Part shown: positions 1 to 6,234 of the stretch, one piece after another
How positions within the stretch are numbered: position 1 is the first letter of the stretch
Layout: each line of letters begins with the position of its first letter
From: Euryarchaeota archaeon UBA13
GTDB lineage: Archaea; Thermoplasmatota; Poseidoniia; Poseidoniales; Poseidoniaceae
Reading direction: 5' to 3'
DNA: 10,744 bases
Assembly (NCBI GenBank): GCA_002495945.1
Contig: DAHU01000094.1
Coordinates: forward strand, 72,911 to 83,654
Notes under the pieces: model-generated
Seen by the model: only the letters and a program-made list of their open reading frames with translations
Told to the model about the DNA's origin: nothing
Databases searched by the model: none
Translations under genes and position numbers: made by a program

Positions 1-843
1 CTAGCAAAGCAATGCCAAAACTTGGGAATTACAGTGGCGTTCTCGGCTCTTCCAACATCAGTGGCAACAGTCGTTGAAAAACAATTAGCTGAGGCTGGAA
101 TAATGGTATTCTCGAATGCCAGTACTTATCGCAGAGTAACTGGTATCCCGATGATTATTCCTGAGATAAATGCTCAGCACTATGCTGAGTCTATGCATTA
201 CTGCGCCACAAATTGTACACTAATACCACTCGCAATTCCATTAAATCAAATAAGTAAGATAACCAAAATTAACTCAGTTAGAATGAGGAGTGAGCAAGCG
301 TTATCGGGTGCTGGTTGGGAATTATTGACCGATCCGCAAGCCTTAGCAGGTAATGTCAATCCACACATCGATGGAGAAGCCGATAAAACGGCTGCAGAGT
401 TACTGCATGTAATGGGTGAGGCAAGCCTAACCAATCACCTCCCAGCAGATTTTCCAATCGACATATCATGTCAGCGAATTGCTCGTAGGGATGGCCACCA
501 AGTATTCGTTGATGTCCAAGTCGAAGGCGAGGTCTTAGTTACAGATATTATCAAAGCATTTGAGGCGAGTAATGAGTTCCAAACTCTACCCAGTGGGCCG
601 GTAAAAGCGATTCATGTTGTCAAAGAAATTCATCCAGAAAAACACTTGTGGAGTAACGGTATTGAATTCGACAACAATCCCAACCCAACGACTGACCTCA
701 AGGCTGGCATGGCGGTTGTAGTCGGCGGTATTGCGGTACAAGGCAACACAATTTCATTCACTGCTTTTTCACATAATACCGTTAGAGGTGCGGCAGGCGG
801 CGTCGTATATCTGGCTGAATTTGTACTGGCAAACAAATCCTAA
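1..843 (+). CDS. asd: Aspartate-semialdehyde dehydrogenase, archaeal/fungal type (5' partial)
   Basis: NADP-dependent reductive dephosphorylation of aspartyl-4-phosphate to aspartate-4-semialdehyde, the branch-point step for Lys, Thr and Met; cytosolic. The frame is open from base 1 (codons for LAKQCQNLGITVAFSALP), so the gene begins upstream; 280 codons remain of a usual ~340-360, and the N-terminal GxxGxxG nucleotide loop is outside the window. The TTG at 22 sits inside the conserved Rossmann part and is not the true start. Visible landmarks are SALP followed by VFSNAS, the catalytic Cys in TNCT (codon 214-216), the active-site His in RRDGH (codon 496-498), and HNTVRGAAGG near the C-terminus (772 onward), which is characteristic of the archaeal/fungal branch. 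The Cys motif departs from the more familiar NPNCST, but the rest of the active site is intact. The next gene follows after 53 bases. Identification is firm; only the 5' end is missing. Confidence 0.93.
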   Translation, partial: LAKQCQNLGITVAFSALPTSVATVVEKQLAEAGIMVFSNASTYRRVTGIPMIIPEINAQHYAESMHYCATNCTLIPLAIPLNQISKITKINSVRMRSEQALSGAGWELLTDPQALAGNVNPHIDGEADKTAAELLHVMGEASLTNHLPADFPIDISCQRIARRDGHQVFVDVQVEGEVLVTDIIKAFEASNEFQTLPSGPVKAIHVVKEIHPEKHLWSNGIEFDNNPNPTTDLKAGMAVVVGGIAVQGNTISFTAFSHNTVRGAAGGVVYLAEFVLANKS

Positions 844-888
844 CTTCAATACGGTATGCCTAAAGTATTGTTTGCGGTGCGTTTTACT

Positions 889-892
889 GGTG
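889..892 (+). promoter_or_regulatory. Shine-Dalgarno site (GGTG) for the 897 gene
   Basis: GGTG lies 4 bases before the ATG at 897 and matches part of the archaeal consensus AGGAGGTGAT. It favours 897 over the in-frame ATGs at 912 and 924, which have no such element. The same element at similar spacing precedes the genes at 2230 and 7085. Confidence 0.45.
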
Positions 893-896
893 CGCA

Positions 897-1916
897 ATGG
901 GAATCACCGCAATGATACCGGACATGACAATCGGCCAACTATATGTTGAAGCCGAGTCTAGATGGGATGAAATTTGGGATGAAAAAGCCGCTCGAATGCT
1001 AATTCTCCTAATGTTTCCCCGTCAACATCGCAAGATGATGGAATTACATGGTGACATGATTGAACATGGTCAACCAGTTATGACGGTGTTTCACCGACCG
1101 AGAGACGAGGCAAAATTGCTCGAAGAGCAGGGATTTGACCCCCGCTCTGCATCATTCCAATTTGTTGACTTAGCAAGTCTTGACCTTGGACCGTGGATGC
1201 AGCATCTCATCGGTCATGAAAAATGGCTAAGAGGAACGATTGATGTAATGCCTGTTCCCTTTTCTATGGGGTTGCCGGCTCAAAGAGGCTTTGAGACAAT
1301 GAACATCTTGTGTTTTAGGCACCCAGATGTAGAACCATTGAACAAGTACTTCTTACCATTTCCACCCAAATCAATACCCGGTAAATGCTTCGTATCTTTG
1401 CCCCGTCGACAAGCTGCTGAATTGGCGAGACAACAAGCAGAGGTTTTGGGAGTTGGACGCCTGGTTAAGAAAGCGCAGATTACTGAACAAGAAGTCCCTG
1501 TAGAGACTCTGCCACCTCAAATAAAAACTGAAGAAGAGGCTTCTCTCGATGCTGTTTTAGACAACTTCTCTGATCAAATGATGGAGGAAATCACCAATCA
1601 GTCAGACACCGTAGTAAACGTAGAATTACCAATATCAAAGGTTGAAACTATTCCGGTTATCGATGAGGTTGAATTACTGCAAGCCCCCGAACCAATCACG
1701 AATGTCGAAATTCCCGTTATCGAAGAAGTTGAAGAGGTTGTTGAGATGTCGGATGTCGAAATTGAGTTCCGTGCCTTGGTCACTGAATTACTTGAAGCAG
1801 GCATTGCTCCGTCAGACATGATGGATGACGTTCGGTGGGAAGACATCAGTGAGCGAGCGATGGCTACTGGTTTTGAGACATGGCCTGTATTCCTCGAATT
1901 GACAGCAATGCAATGA
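897..1916 (+). CDS. Hypothetical protein with globular N-terminus and acidic repeat-bearing linker
   Basis: I do not recognise this 339-residue protein. Residues ~1-185 look globular: a Met/Trp-rich helical start (SRWDEIWDEKAARML), then a mixed region rich in aromatic and Pro residues with FHRPRD, GPWMQHLIGHEKW and PFPPKSIPGKC, then a charged helix (residues ~173-195, RRQAAELARQQAEVLG). Residues ~195-290 form a low-complexity acidic stretch of Glu, Val, Ile and Pro with a 20-residue repeat, IPVIDEVE at ~252 and IPVIEEVE at ~272, flanked by related NVELP, NVEIP and DVEIEF units. The last ~55 residues look folded again and acidic (LLEAGIAPSDMMDD). There is no signal peptide, membrane segment or Cys cluster. 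It follows asd by 53 bases and precedes the zinc-ribbon gene by 39. Start at 897 is supported by GGTG 4 bases upstream. The layout suggests two small domains joined by a flexible acidic tether; function unknown. Confidence 0.8.
   Translation: MGITAMIPDMTIGQLYVEAESRWDEIWDEKAARMLILLMFPRQHRKMMELHGDMIEHGQPVMTVFHRPRDEAKLLEEQGFDPRSASFQFVDLASLDLGPWMQHLIGHEKWLRGTIDVMPVPFSMGLPAQRGFETMNILCFRHPDVEPLNKYFLPFPPKSIPGKCFVSLPRRQAAELARQQAEVLGVGRLVKKAQITEQEVPVETLPPQIKTEEEASLDAVLDNFSDQMMEEITNQSDTVVNVELPISKVETIPVIDEVELLQAPEPITNVEIPVIEEVEEVVEMSDVEIEFRALVTELLEAGIAPSDMMDDVRWEDISERAMATGFETWPVFLELTAMQ
1651..1733 (+). repeat. Imperfect 60-base-period repeat inside the 897-1916 gene
   Basis: Bases 1651-1673 and 1711-1733 agree at 20 of 23 positions and encode IPVIDEVE and IPVIEEVE exactly 20 codons apart. 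A further 11-base match (atgtcgaaatt) links 1702-1712 with 1753-1763. The in-frame period and retained protein motif point to small tandem expansion of an acidic linker, not a mobile or regulatory repeat. Confidence 0.6.
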
Positions 1917-1955
1917 AAACGATTGACTCAAATATAACGGCGGGTAGGGATAATC

Positions 1956-2225
1956 ATGGGCTTCTGTGTAAATTGCGGCAACCAACATCAAGATGGTGTG
2001 CGATTTTGCCGTTTTTGTGGCACTGCACAGCCAAGTGAACAGTTATTGGCAAGACTGCGTGCGGAAGCTGAACAAATTAGGTTGATTGCAATACAAATGC
2101 AGCAGCAACAAGTCAATGCACAGAATGATGCTTACGCACGATTGGAAGCGATGCGCCAACAAGCCGAAGCCGCAGCACGCCTAAACAACCAGCAGAATCA
2201 GCAATATCGGCCTCCGGGTTGGTGA
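1956..2225 (+). CDS. Small zinc-ribbon protein with Gln-rich coiled-coil tail
   Basis: An 89-residue protein. Residues 1-25 hold a zinc ribbon with C4, C7, C18 and C21 (CVNCG, ten residues, CRFCG), the double-zinc-ribbon type common at the N-terminus of small archaeal and bacterial proteins. Residues ~28-75 are a long amphipathic helix rich in Gln, Ala, Arg and Glu (LLARLRAEAEQIR; MQQQQ), likely a coiled coil, ending in a polar Asn/Gln stretch and RPPGW. There is no membrane segment. A partial SD (AGGGAT, 1946-1951) lies 4 bases before the ATG. The stop codon is part of the SD-like GGTGA of the methylase gene, which starts 4 bases later, so the two are probably co-transcribed and translationally coupled. 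It could be an adaptor or nucleic-acid-binding accessory protein. It does not resemble Trm112, the usual METTL5 partner, beyond having four cysteines. Specific function unknown. Confidence 0.82.
   Translation: MGFCVNCGNQHQDGVRFCRFCGTAQPSEQLLARLRAEAEQIRLIAIQMQQQQVNAQNDAYARLEAMRQQAEAAARLNNQQNQQYRPPGW
2221..2225 (+). promoter_or_regulatory. Shine-Dalgarno GGTGA overlapping a stop codon
   Basis: GGTGA sits 4 bases before the ATG at 2230 and contains the TGA stop of the zinc-ribbon gene. Ribosomes terminating on the first gene would lie on the initiation site of the second, an arrangement typical of translational coupling and a fixed ratio of two products. Confidence 0.55.
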
Positions 2226-2229
2226 GCAC

Positions 2230-2886
2230 ATGCGGCCTAAGCATTTGGCCATTGAACTGTCCAAACTTAAGCCACATCCGCAGCATAATGTCAATCTCGA
2301 ACAATATGCAACTGAAGGCGACTTAGCGGCGTTTTTCTGCATGGCGATTGACCAACTTGATTCAGTTATCGACAAGAGTATTGTCGACATTGGTGCAGGC
2401 AACGGAATACTCGGAATAGGATGTGGTATTTTAGGAGCCAATAATGTAACTCTAGTTGAGGCTGACAGCACGGTTTATCGAGTAGCACAAGAGAATAGTG
2501 ATGCTGTTATGCAGAAATATCCTGTCAAAATTGAAAGCATAAATTGTACCATCGGTGAAGATAAAAATCCTCCATTAGTTGATTGCGATATTGTAGTCAT
2601 GAATCCACCATGGGGATTTCAAAGTAGTAAAGCAGACCGTCCGTTAATCGAATATGGATTGTCCTTAGCTGCTTCGGCAGTTTATGTGCTCCACTCTGCG
2701 AGAGCCACCCATCTGATAGAACTGGGCAAAAAATACGGTTATGAGTGTGAAATCGTGTTCCAAAGTAATTTTAGGTTACCACCAAAATATTCGCACCAAA
2801 CTAGGAAGATGTCAGAAACTGAAGTAAAATGCTGGCGATTTCACAAGCCTGGAGACATGAAAATCATTGATTCTGATGATGAATGA
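2230..2886 (+). CDS. METTL5-like RNA N6-adenine methyltransferase (COG2263-type)
   Basis: A 218-residue SAM-dependent methylase resembling METTL5 and archaeal COG2263 predicted RNA methylases. The N-terminus carries the family's LEQY signature (NLEQYATEGDLAA, residues ~22-34). Motif I is VDIGAGNGILGIG (D53 to G59 binds SAM), and an acidic residue in VEAD ends beta-2. The catalytic motif IV is NPPW at residues 125-128 (METTL5 has NPPF), followed by G-F and, downstream, YVLHSA, matching the YSLH segment of METTL5. Human METTL5 makes m6A in helix 44 of small-subunit rRNA; by homology this enzyme probably targets 16S rRNA near the decoding centre, which is inference. It starts 4 bases after the zinc-ribbon gene with GGTGA as SD; the Csl4 fusion gene follows. 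METTL5 needs TRMT112 for stability, and whether the adjacent zinc-ribbon protein plays such a part is open. Length is normal for the family. Confidence 0.88.
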   Translation: MRPKHLAIELSKLKPHPQHNVNLEQYATEGDLAAFFCMAIDQLDSVIDKSIVDIGAGNGILGIGCGILGANNVTLVEADSTVYRVAQENSDAVMQKYPVKIESINCTIGEDKNPPLVDCDIVVMNPPWGFQSSKADRPLIEYGLSLAASAVYVLHSARATHLIELGKKYGYECEIVFQSNFRLPPKYSHQTRKMSETEVKCWRFHKPGDMKIIDSDDE

Positions 2887-2978
2887 TATCGAGATTCTGT
2901 ATGAGGGATTCAAAAGGGATAAACCCGCCCGTCAACACAAGCGAAGATTGTGCGACCCATGTCGGGCCACAATTGCTT

Positions 2979-2984
2979 AGGAAG
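2979..2984 (+). promoter_or_regulatory. Shine-Dalgarno-like AGGAAG deciding the Csl4 start
   Basis: AGGA begins 13 bases before the ATG at 2992, where the 5' end of AGGAGGTGAT should lie. No comparable element precedes the in-frame GTG at 2950 or ATG at 2959. The 2992 start also places the protein N-terminus a few residues before the conserved PG motif, as in other Csl4 proteins. Confidence 0.45.
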
Positions 2985-2991
2985 TAAGACA

Positions 2992-4389
2992 ATGACGGCG
3001 AGCCTCGTCACCCCGGGAATGCAAGTATCAACCACTTCAGATTGTGAGGCTGGTGAAGGAACCGTCGAAGTTAACGGCAAAATTGTATCAACAATGATTG
3101 GCAATTTTACTATCGAGAATGGCATTGGAACTGTCACTCCAGTCAAACAAGTCGTAACGCCAAGTGTCGGTGACACGGTAATTTGCACGGTTGAAAAACT
3201 CAATGAAAAGAACGGTGAAGCCCGTATTCTCTGTATTGAAGGGAAAACTGGTGACTTACTACCTGAACACCTGTACGGACATTTTCACGTCACTGGATTA
3301 GTAGACCGATACATGCATCAGACCGCTGATGCAGTGCGTCGGCGAGATGTCTGCCGAGCGGAAATAAAAGAGGTCTCTCCGGTGGTCAGAATTGATTTTA
3401 GAGAACGTAATGATTGCGGCGTACTGCATGCTATCTGTCCGTCATGCGGCGACGGTTTAATCGCTGAGGCAAAAGGCGACTGGAATGTTAATTGTCTAAG
3501 TTGTGAATACCGTTCTTTCCGAGCCTTAGCGGATAACTTTGGAGCCGGTTGGGCGGAACTTGATCAAGGCGCTAGCATCTTGAATAACGCCGGTAAGCGA
3601 TGGGGTAGTGAAGCAGAAGCACTATTTGCCAAAGGCCCAGCGGGCCGGGCAACATTCATCACTGAAGATTATCGAGAAGATGGACGAGAGCGCAATTATT
3701 TCAGATTTGAAGGTCAACAAAGTGGAGGGGGCCACCGACAAAAAGCCAAGCCTGGATGTAAATTATTCGTGGGTGGTTTACCTCGAGAAATTGGTACCGA
3801 GGAACTGCGTGAAATGTTTGCCAAGTTTGGAGATATGGCAGATTGCTTCGTGCCAACAGATGACAGTGGTGCTAATCGAGGCTTTGGATTTGTAACCTTC
3901 CACGAGAAAGCCATCGCTGAAGCAGCCGCAAAAGAGCTGGATGGACATAGAATAAACGGACGCAGAATTGGTGTAAGAGATGCTGATAGCGATAATAAAA
4001 AAGGTGGCGACAGAGGCAAAAGAGCTCCAGACGGTATGAAATTTTATGTTGGAAACTTACCGTTTAAGGCTGAGCAAGATTCCATTAAGGAAATATTTGC
4101 TAAACATGGAACCGTTGTCGATGTGAATATAATCACCGATAACGGTGGGCGGCCGAAAGGATTTGCCTTTGTGACCATCAAAGAGAAAGACAAGGGTGAT
4201 GAAATAATCAAGCAACTCAATGGTACAGAATTACTCGGTCGAAAAATTCGTGTTGACGTGTCTCAGAAAAAGAGTGGTGGTCAAAGTAATGGCAAGGCTC
4301 GAAAAAGTTCCCGTGAATTAAGAGCGATGCGAGAAGAAGCCGAAGATAGCAAAAAGCGTAAGCGCAAGCCAAGACACAAGAAGGATTGA
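2992..4389 (+). CDS. csl4: Csl4-like exosome subunit fused to two RRM domains
   Basis: A 465-residue RNA-binding protein. Residues 1-~50 are the Csl4 N-terminal domain (VTPGM, GEGTVEVNGKIVSTMIG), which in known exosomes contacts the Rrp41/Rrp42 ring. Residues ~62-140 are an S1-type domain (VGDTVICTVEKL; HVTGLVDRYM). A zinc ribbon follows with C149, C152, C168 and C171. Typical archaeal Csl4 (~180-200 residues) stops about here. This protein continues through a ~70-residue linker into RRM1 (~257-331; RNP2 LFVGGL, RNP1 R296-F303 RGFGFVTF) and RRM2 (~350-425; RNP2 FYVGNL, RNP1 K389-I396 KGFAFVTI), with all RNA-stacking aromatics present, then a Lys/Arg-rich tail (KKRKRKPRHKKD). The RRMs look like an internal duplication (REMFAKFG and KEIFAKHG). 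There is no frameshift or stop at the junction. The probable role is a cap subunit of the archaeal exosome with added RNA recognition. Alternative starts are GTG 2950 and ATG 2959. It lies between an RNA methylase and a radical SAM gene. Confidence 0.88.
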   Translation: MTASLVTPGMQVSTTSDCEAGEGTVEVNGKIVSTMIGNFTIENGIGTVTPVKQVVTPSVGDTVICTVEKLNEKNGEARILCIEGKTGDLLPEHLYGHFHVTGLVDRYMHQTADAVRRRDVCRAEIKEVSPVVRIDFRERNDCGVLHAICPSCGDGLIAEAKGDWNVNCLSCEYRSFRALADNFGAGWAELDQGASILNNAGKRWGSEAEALFAKGPAGRATFITEDYREDGRERNYFRFEGQQSGGGHRQKAKPGCKLFVGGLPREIGTEELREMFAKFGDMADCFVPTDDSGANRGFGFVTFHEKAIAEAAAKELDGHRINGRRIGVRDADSDNKKGGDRGKRAPDGMKFYVGNLPFKAEQDSIKEIFAKHGTVVDVNIITDNGGRPKGFAFVTIKEKDKGDEIIKQLNGTELLGRKIRVDVSQKKSGGQSNGKARKSSRELRAMREEAEDSKKRKRKPRHKKD

Positions 4390-4414
4390 AAGGCTCAAGC
4401 CTCGAGTGTCAAAC

Positions 4415-6190
4415 ATGGTCGAGCATACTTCACCTAGATGGTTAGTACTCGACGGTTACGAAGATGAACCCGCAGCATTTGGTGTTCCGCCATACGTCGG
4501 TTTTCATATCAGGTACCTATGCGGAGTACTCGAACAACACGGCATAGATTATCAATACCTTACAATAGATCAATGGCGAGAATTTGTCCGCCGAGAAGGT
4601 CAGTCAGGCATTGACAAACTGATGCGGGAAACTGTTGGATTTGCTTGCATTGCTGGCGCAGTAGTTCCGGGTAAATATCTACGAGGCACGCCCATCTCAA
4701 CTAACGAGATGAATGATATTGTTCGTACTCTACCCCTCGATATTCCTGCCATTTTAGGTGGATGGGCGATTCGTGGGTGGCGACAACAAGGATGGAATCC
4801 ACTGCGAAAAAATTTATTTTTAGCCGTCCAAGATACTGATGCTACATTAGATCATTTTCTTCGTAACGGCCAGTGGAAACACTGTCGTCGTTCAGCCACA
4901 CAGTGGACAAACTATGCGCATTATGGTGCTCAAAGTAAGGCGGTGACCAGTCATCCAGATTTGGGGGACGAGCAAAAACCAGGCCCCCTTACTTACGAGG
5001 TTGAGGTTTACCAAGGCTGTGTGAGGTTCAAACGTGGCTGCAAGTTTTGTATTGAACCAAAAAAAGGAGTCCCGATTTGGCGAGAACCTGATGACATCAT
5101 CGAGGAAGTTAGAATCGCACACGAGCAAGGTGTCAAACATGTGCGCTTAGGTGGCATGACAGATACCTACACTTACATGGCAGACGGAGTAAGAGAATTG
5201 GAGTATCCAGTGCCAAACCCCGAGCCAATCGCTCGCTTGCTGCACGGTTTGAGAAATGATGACCGGTTAGACATCCTGCATACCGATAATGGTAATCCAT
5301 CGATTATAGCTGAAAATTTAGAGCCGAGTGAAGAGATTACCAAAACCCTTGTTGAAACCTTGTCCGATGGCGCAGTACTGTCATTTGGATTAGAGTCAGC
5401 AGATAGTGCAGTGCATGAAGCAAATTGGTTAAATTGTGATCCAAGTCAGTTGAAACAAGCAATCCGATTAATCAACAAATACGGTGCTGAAAGAGGTTCA
5501 AGAGGCTTGCCAAAATTACTCCCGGGGCTCAACTTCATCGCCGGATTAAACGGTGAGACTACTGAAAGTTATCAAAAGAATCTTGCATTACTAAGAGAAA
5601 TTAGAACTGAGGAACTACTACTGCGTAGAATAAACATCAGGCAGGTCGAAGGAGAGGGTTTTCAAGCCATCTCTGAACCAGATTTTGCTGAATTCAAGCG
5701 AACCGTTAGAGATGAAATTGACACACCACTCCTCGAAGAATTATTTCCTAAAGGAGGCATTCTCAAGGATGTCCATTGGGAATCACATAACGGCAGAACT
5801 AGATTACCAGCACACCTTGGCGCACCGCACAATGAAGAAGCGATAAGAGGCAAAGCAGGAATCACATTCGGAAGACAGATTGGCGCTTATCCGATACTGA
5901 TTGGCGTTGAATACCTTATTCCTCTTGAATCCCAATCAAACATTGTTGTTACCGGTCACGGCGCTCGCTCAATTACCGGCGTAGAGACCTCAATGAATTT
6001 TGATACGATTACTGAAAAACAACTCTCCGCAATACCCGGGATTGGCGACAAGTCGGCTTGGAAGTTAATTGGCGAACGGGTCAAACTGAAACGTAAAGGG
6101 GCCGACAAATCATTCCCAGATGTACAATCATGGTTCAGTAGTGCAGGGTTATCATGGCAAGAAGATTTTGCACCATTCTTCAATGATTAA
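4415..6190 (+). CDS. Radical SAM protein with C-terminal helix-hairpin-helix (COG1031-type)
   Basis: A 591-residue protein resembling the archaeal COG1031 family, whose substrate is unknown. The N-terminus (LVLDGYEDEPAAFGVPPYVG) opens a cobalamin-binding-like domain, residues ~8-150, including LGGWAIRGW. The radical SAM core follows: the 4Fe-4S cysteines are C202, C209 and C212, a CX6CX2C spacing rather than the classical CX3CX2C. I recall a widened spacing in this family but cannot check it. EPKKGVPIWR, HVRLGGMTD, FGLESAD, and PGLNFIAGLNGET continue the TIM barrel. The C-terminal part has FGRQIGAYPILIG, GHGARSITG and a helix-hairpin-helix, IPGIGDKSAWKLIGER (from residue 540), a nucleic-acid-backbone binder. 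An RNA or DNA substrate is therefore plausible but unproven. ATG 4415 is preferred over GTG 4406 because family members begin just before the LDGY motif. It starts 25 bases after the Csl4-RRM gene, so the two are likely co-transcribed. Confidence 0.86.
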   Translation: MVEHTSPRWLVLDGYEDEPAAFGVPPYVGFHIRYLCGVLEQHGIDYQYLTIDQWREFVRREGQSGIDKLMRETVGFACIAGAVVPGKYLRGTPISTNEMNDIVRTLPLDIPAILGGWAIRGWRQQGWNPLRKNLFLAVQDTDATLDHFLRNGQWKHCRRSATQWTNYAHYGAQSKAVTSHPDLGDEQKPGPLTYEVEVYQGCVRFKRGCKFCIEPKKGVPIWREPDDIIEEVRIAHEQGVKHVRLGGMTDTYTYMADGVRELEYPVPNPEPIARLLHGLRNDDRLDILHTDNGNPSIIAENLEPSEEITKTLVETLSDGAVLSFGLESADSAVHEANWLNCDPSQLKQAIRLINKYGAERGSRGLPKLLPGLNFIAGLNGETTESYQKNLALLREIRTEELLLRRINIRQVEGEGFQAISEPDFAEFKRTVRDEIDTPLLEELFPKGGILKDVHWESHNGRTRLPAHLGAPHNEEAIRGKAGITFGRQIGAYPILIGVEYLIPLESQSNIVVTGHGARSITGVETSMNFDTITEKQLSAIPGIGDKSAWKLIGERVKLKRKGADKSFPDVQSWFSSAGLSWQEDFAPFFND

Positions 6191-6208
6191 GTCGACGCGG
6201 AAGTATCA

Positions 6209-6214
6209 TTTATT
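6209..6214 (+). promoter_or_regulatory. Possible weak TATA box for the SMUG1 gene
   Basis: TTTATT lies about 24 bases before the ATG at 6235. That gene has no clear Shine-Dalgarno site, so a leaderless transcript is possible. The element is a poor match to an archaeal TATA box and no BRE is evident. Confidence 0.25.
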
Positions 6215-6234
6215 CACTTCATGAGAGTATAACT

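Noticed and set aside
22..24. TTG as the start of the first gene
   Set aside because: The frame stays open to base 1 and the preceding codons read into the conserved Rossmann region; a start here would remove the NADP loop.
1930..1937. AAATATAA as a TATA box for the zinc-ribbon gene
   Set aside because: Its centre is only ~22 bases before the ATG, so transcription would begin inside the gene; an SD-like element suggests a leadered transcript instead.
2181..2471. Minus-strand open frames across the zinc-ribbon/methylase junction
   Set aside because: They overlap two genes with recognisable motifs and show none of their own.
2950..2961. GTG 2950 and ATG 2959 as starts of the Csl4-RRM gene
   Set aside because: No ribosome site precedes them and they would add 11-14 residues before the conserved Csl4 N-terminus; ATG 2992 has AGGAAG at the right distance.
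3608..3895. Plus-strand open frame inside the Csl4-RRM gene in another register
   Set aside because: Entirely within a gene with clear RRM homology; its product shows no domain pattern.
4391..4402. Short dyad AGGC-TCAA-GCCT between the Csl4-RRM and radical SAM genes
   Set aside because: Only four base pairs with no T-run; expected by chance and unlikely to separate the two genes.
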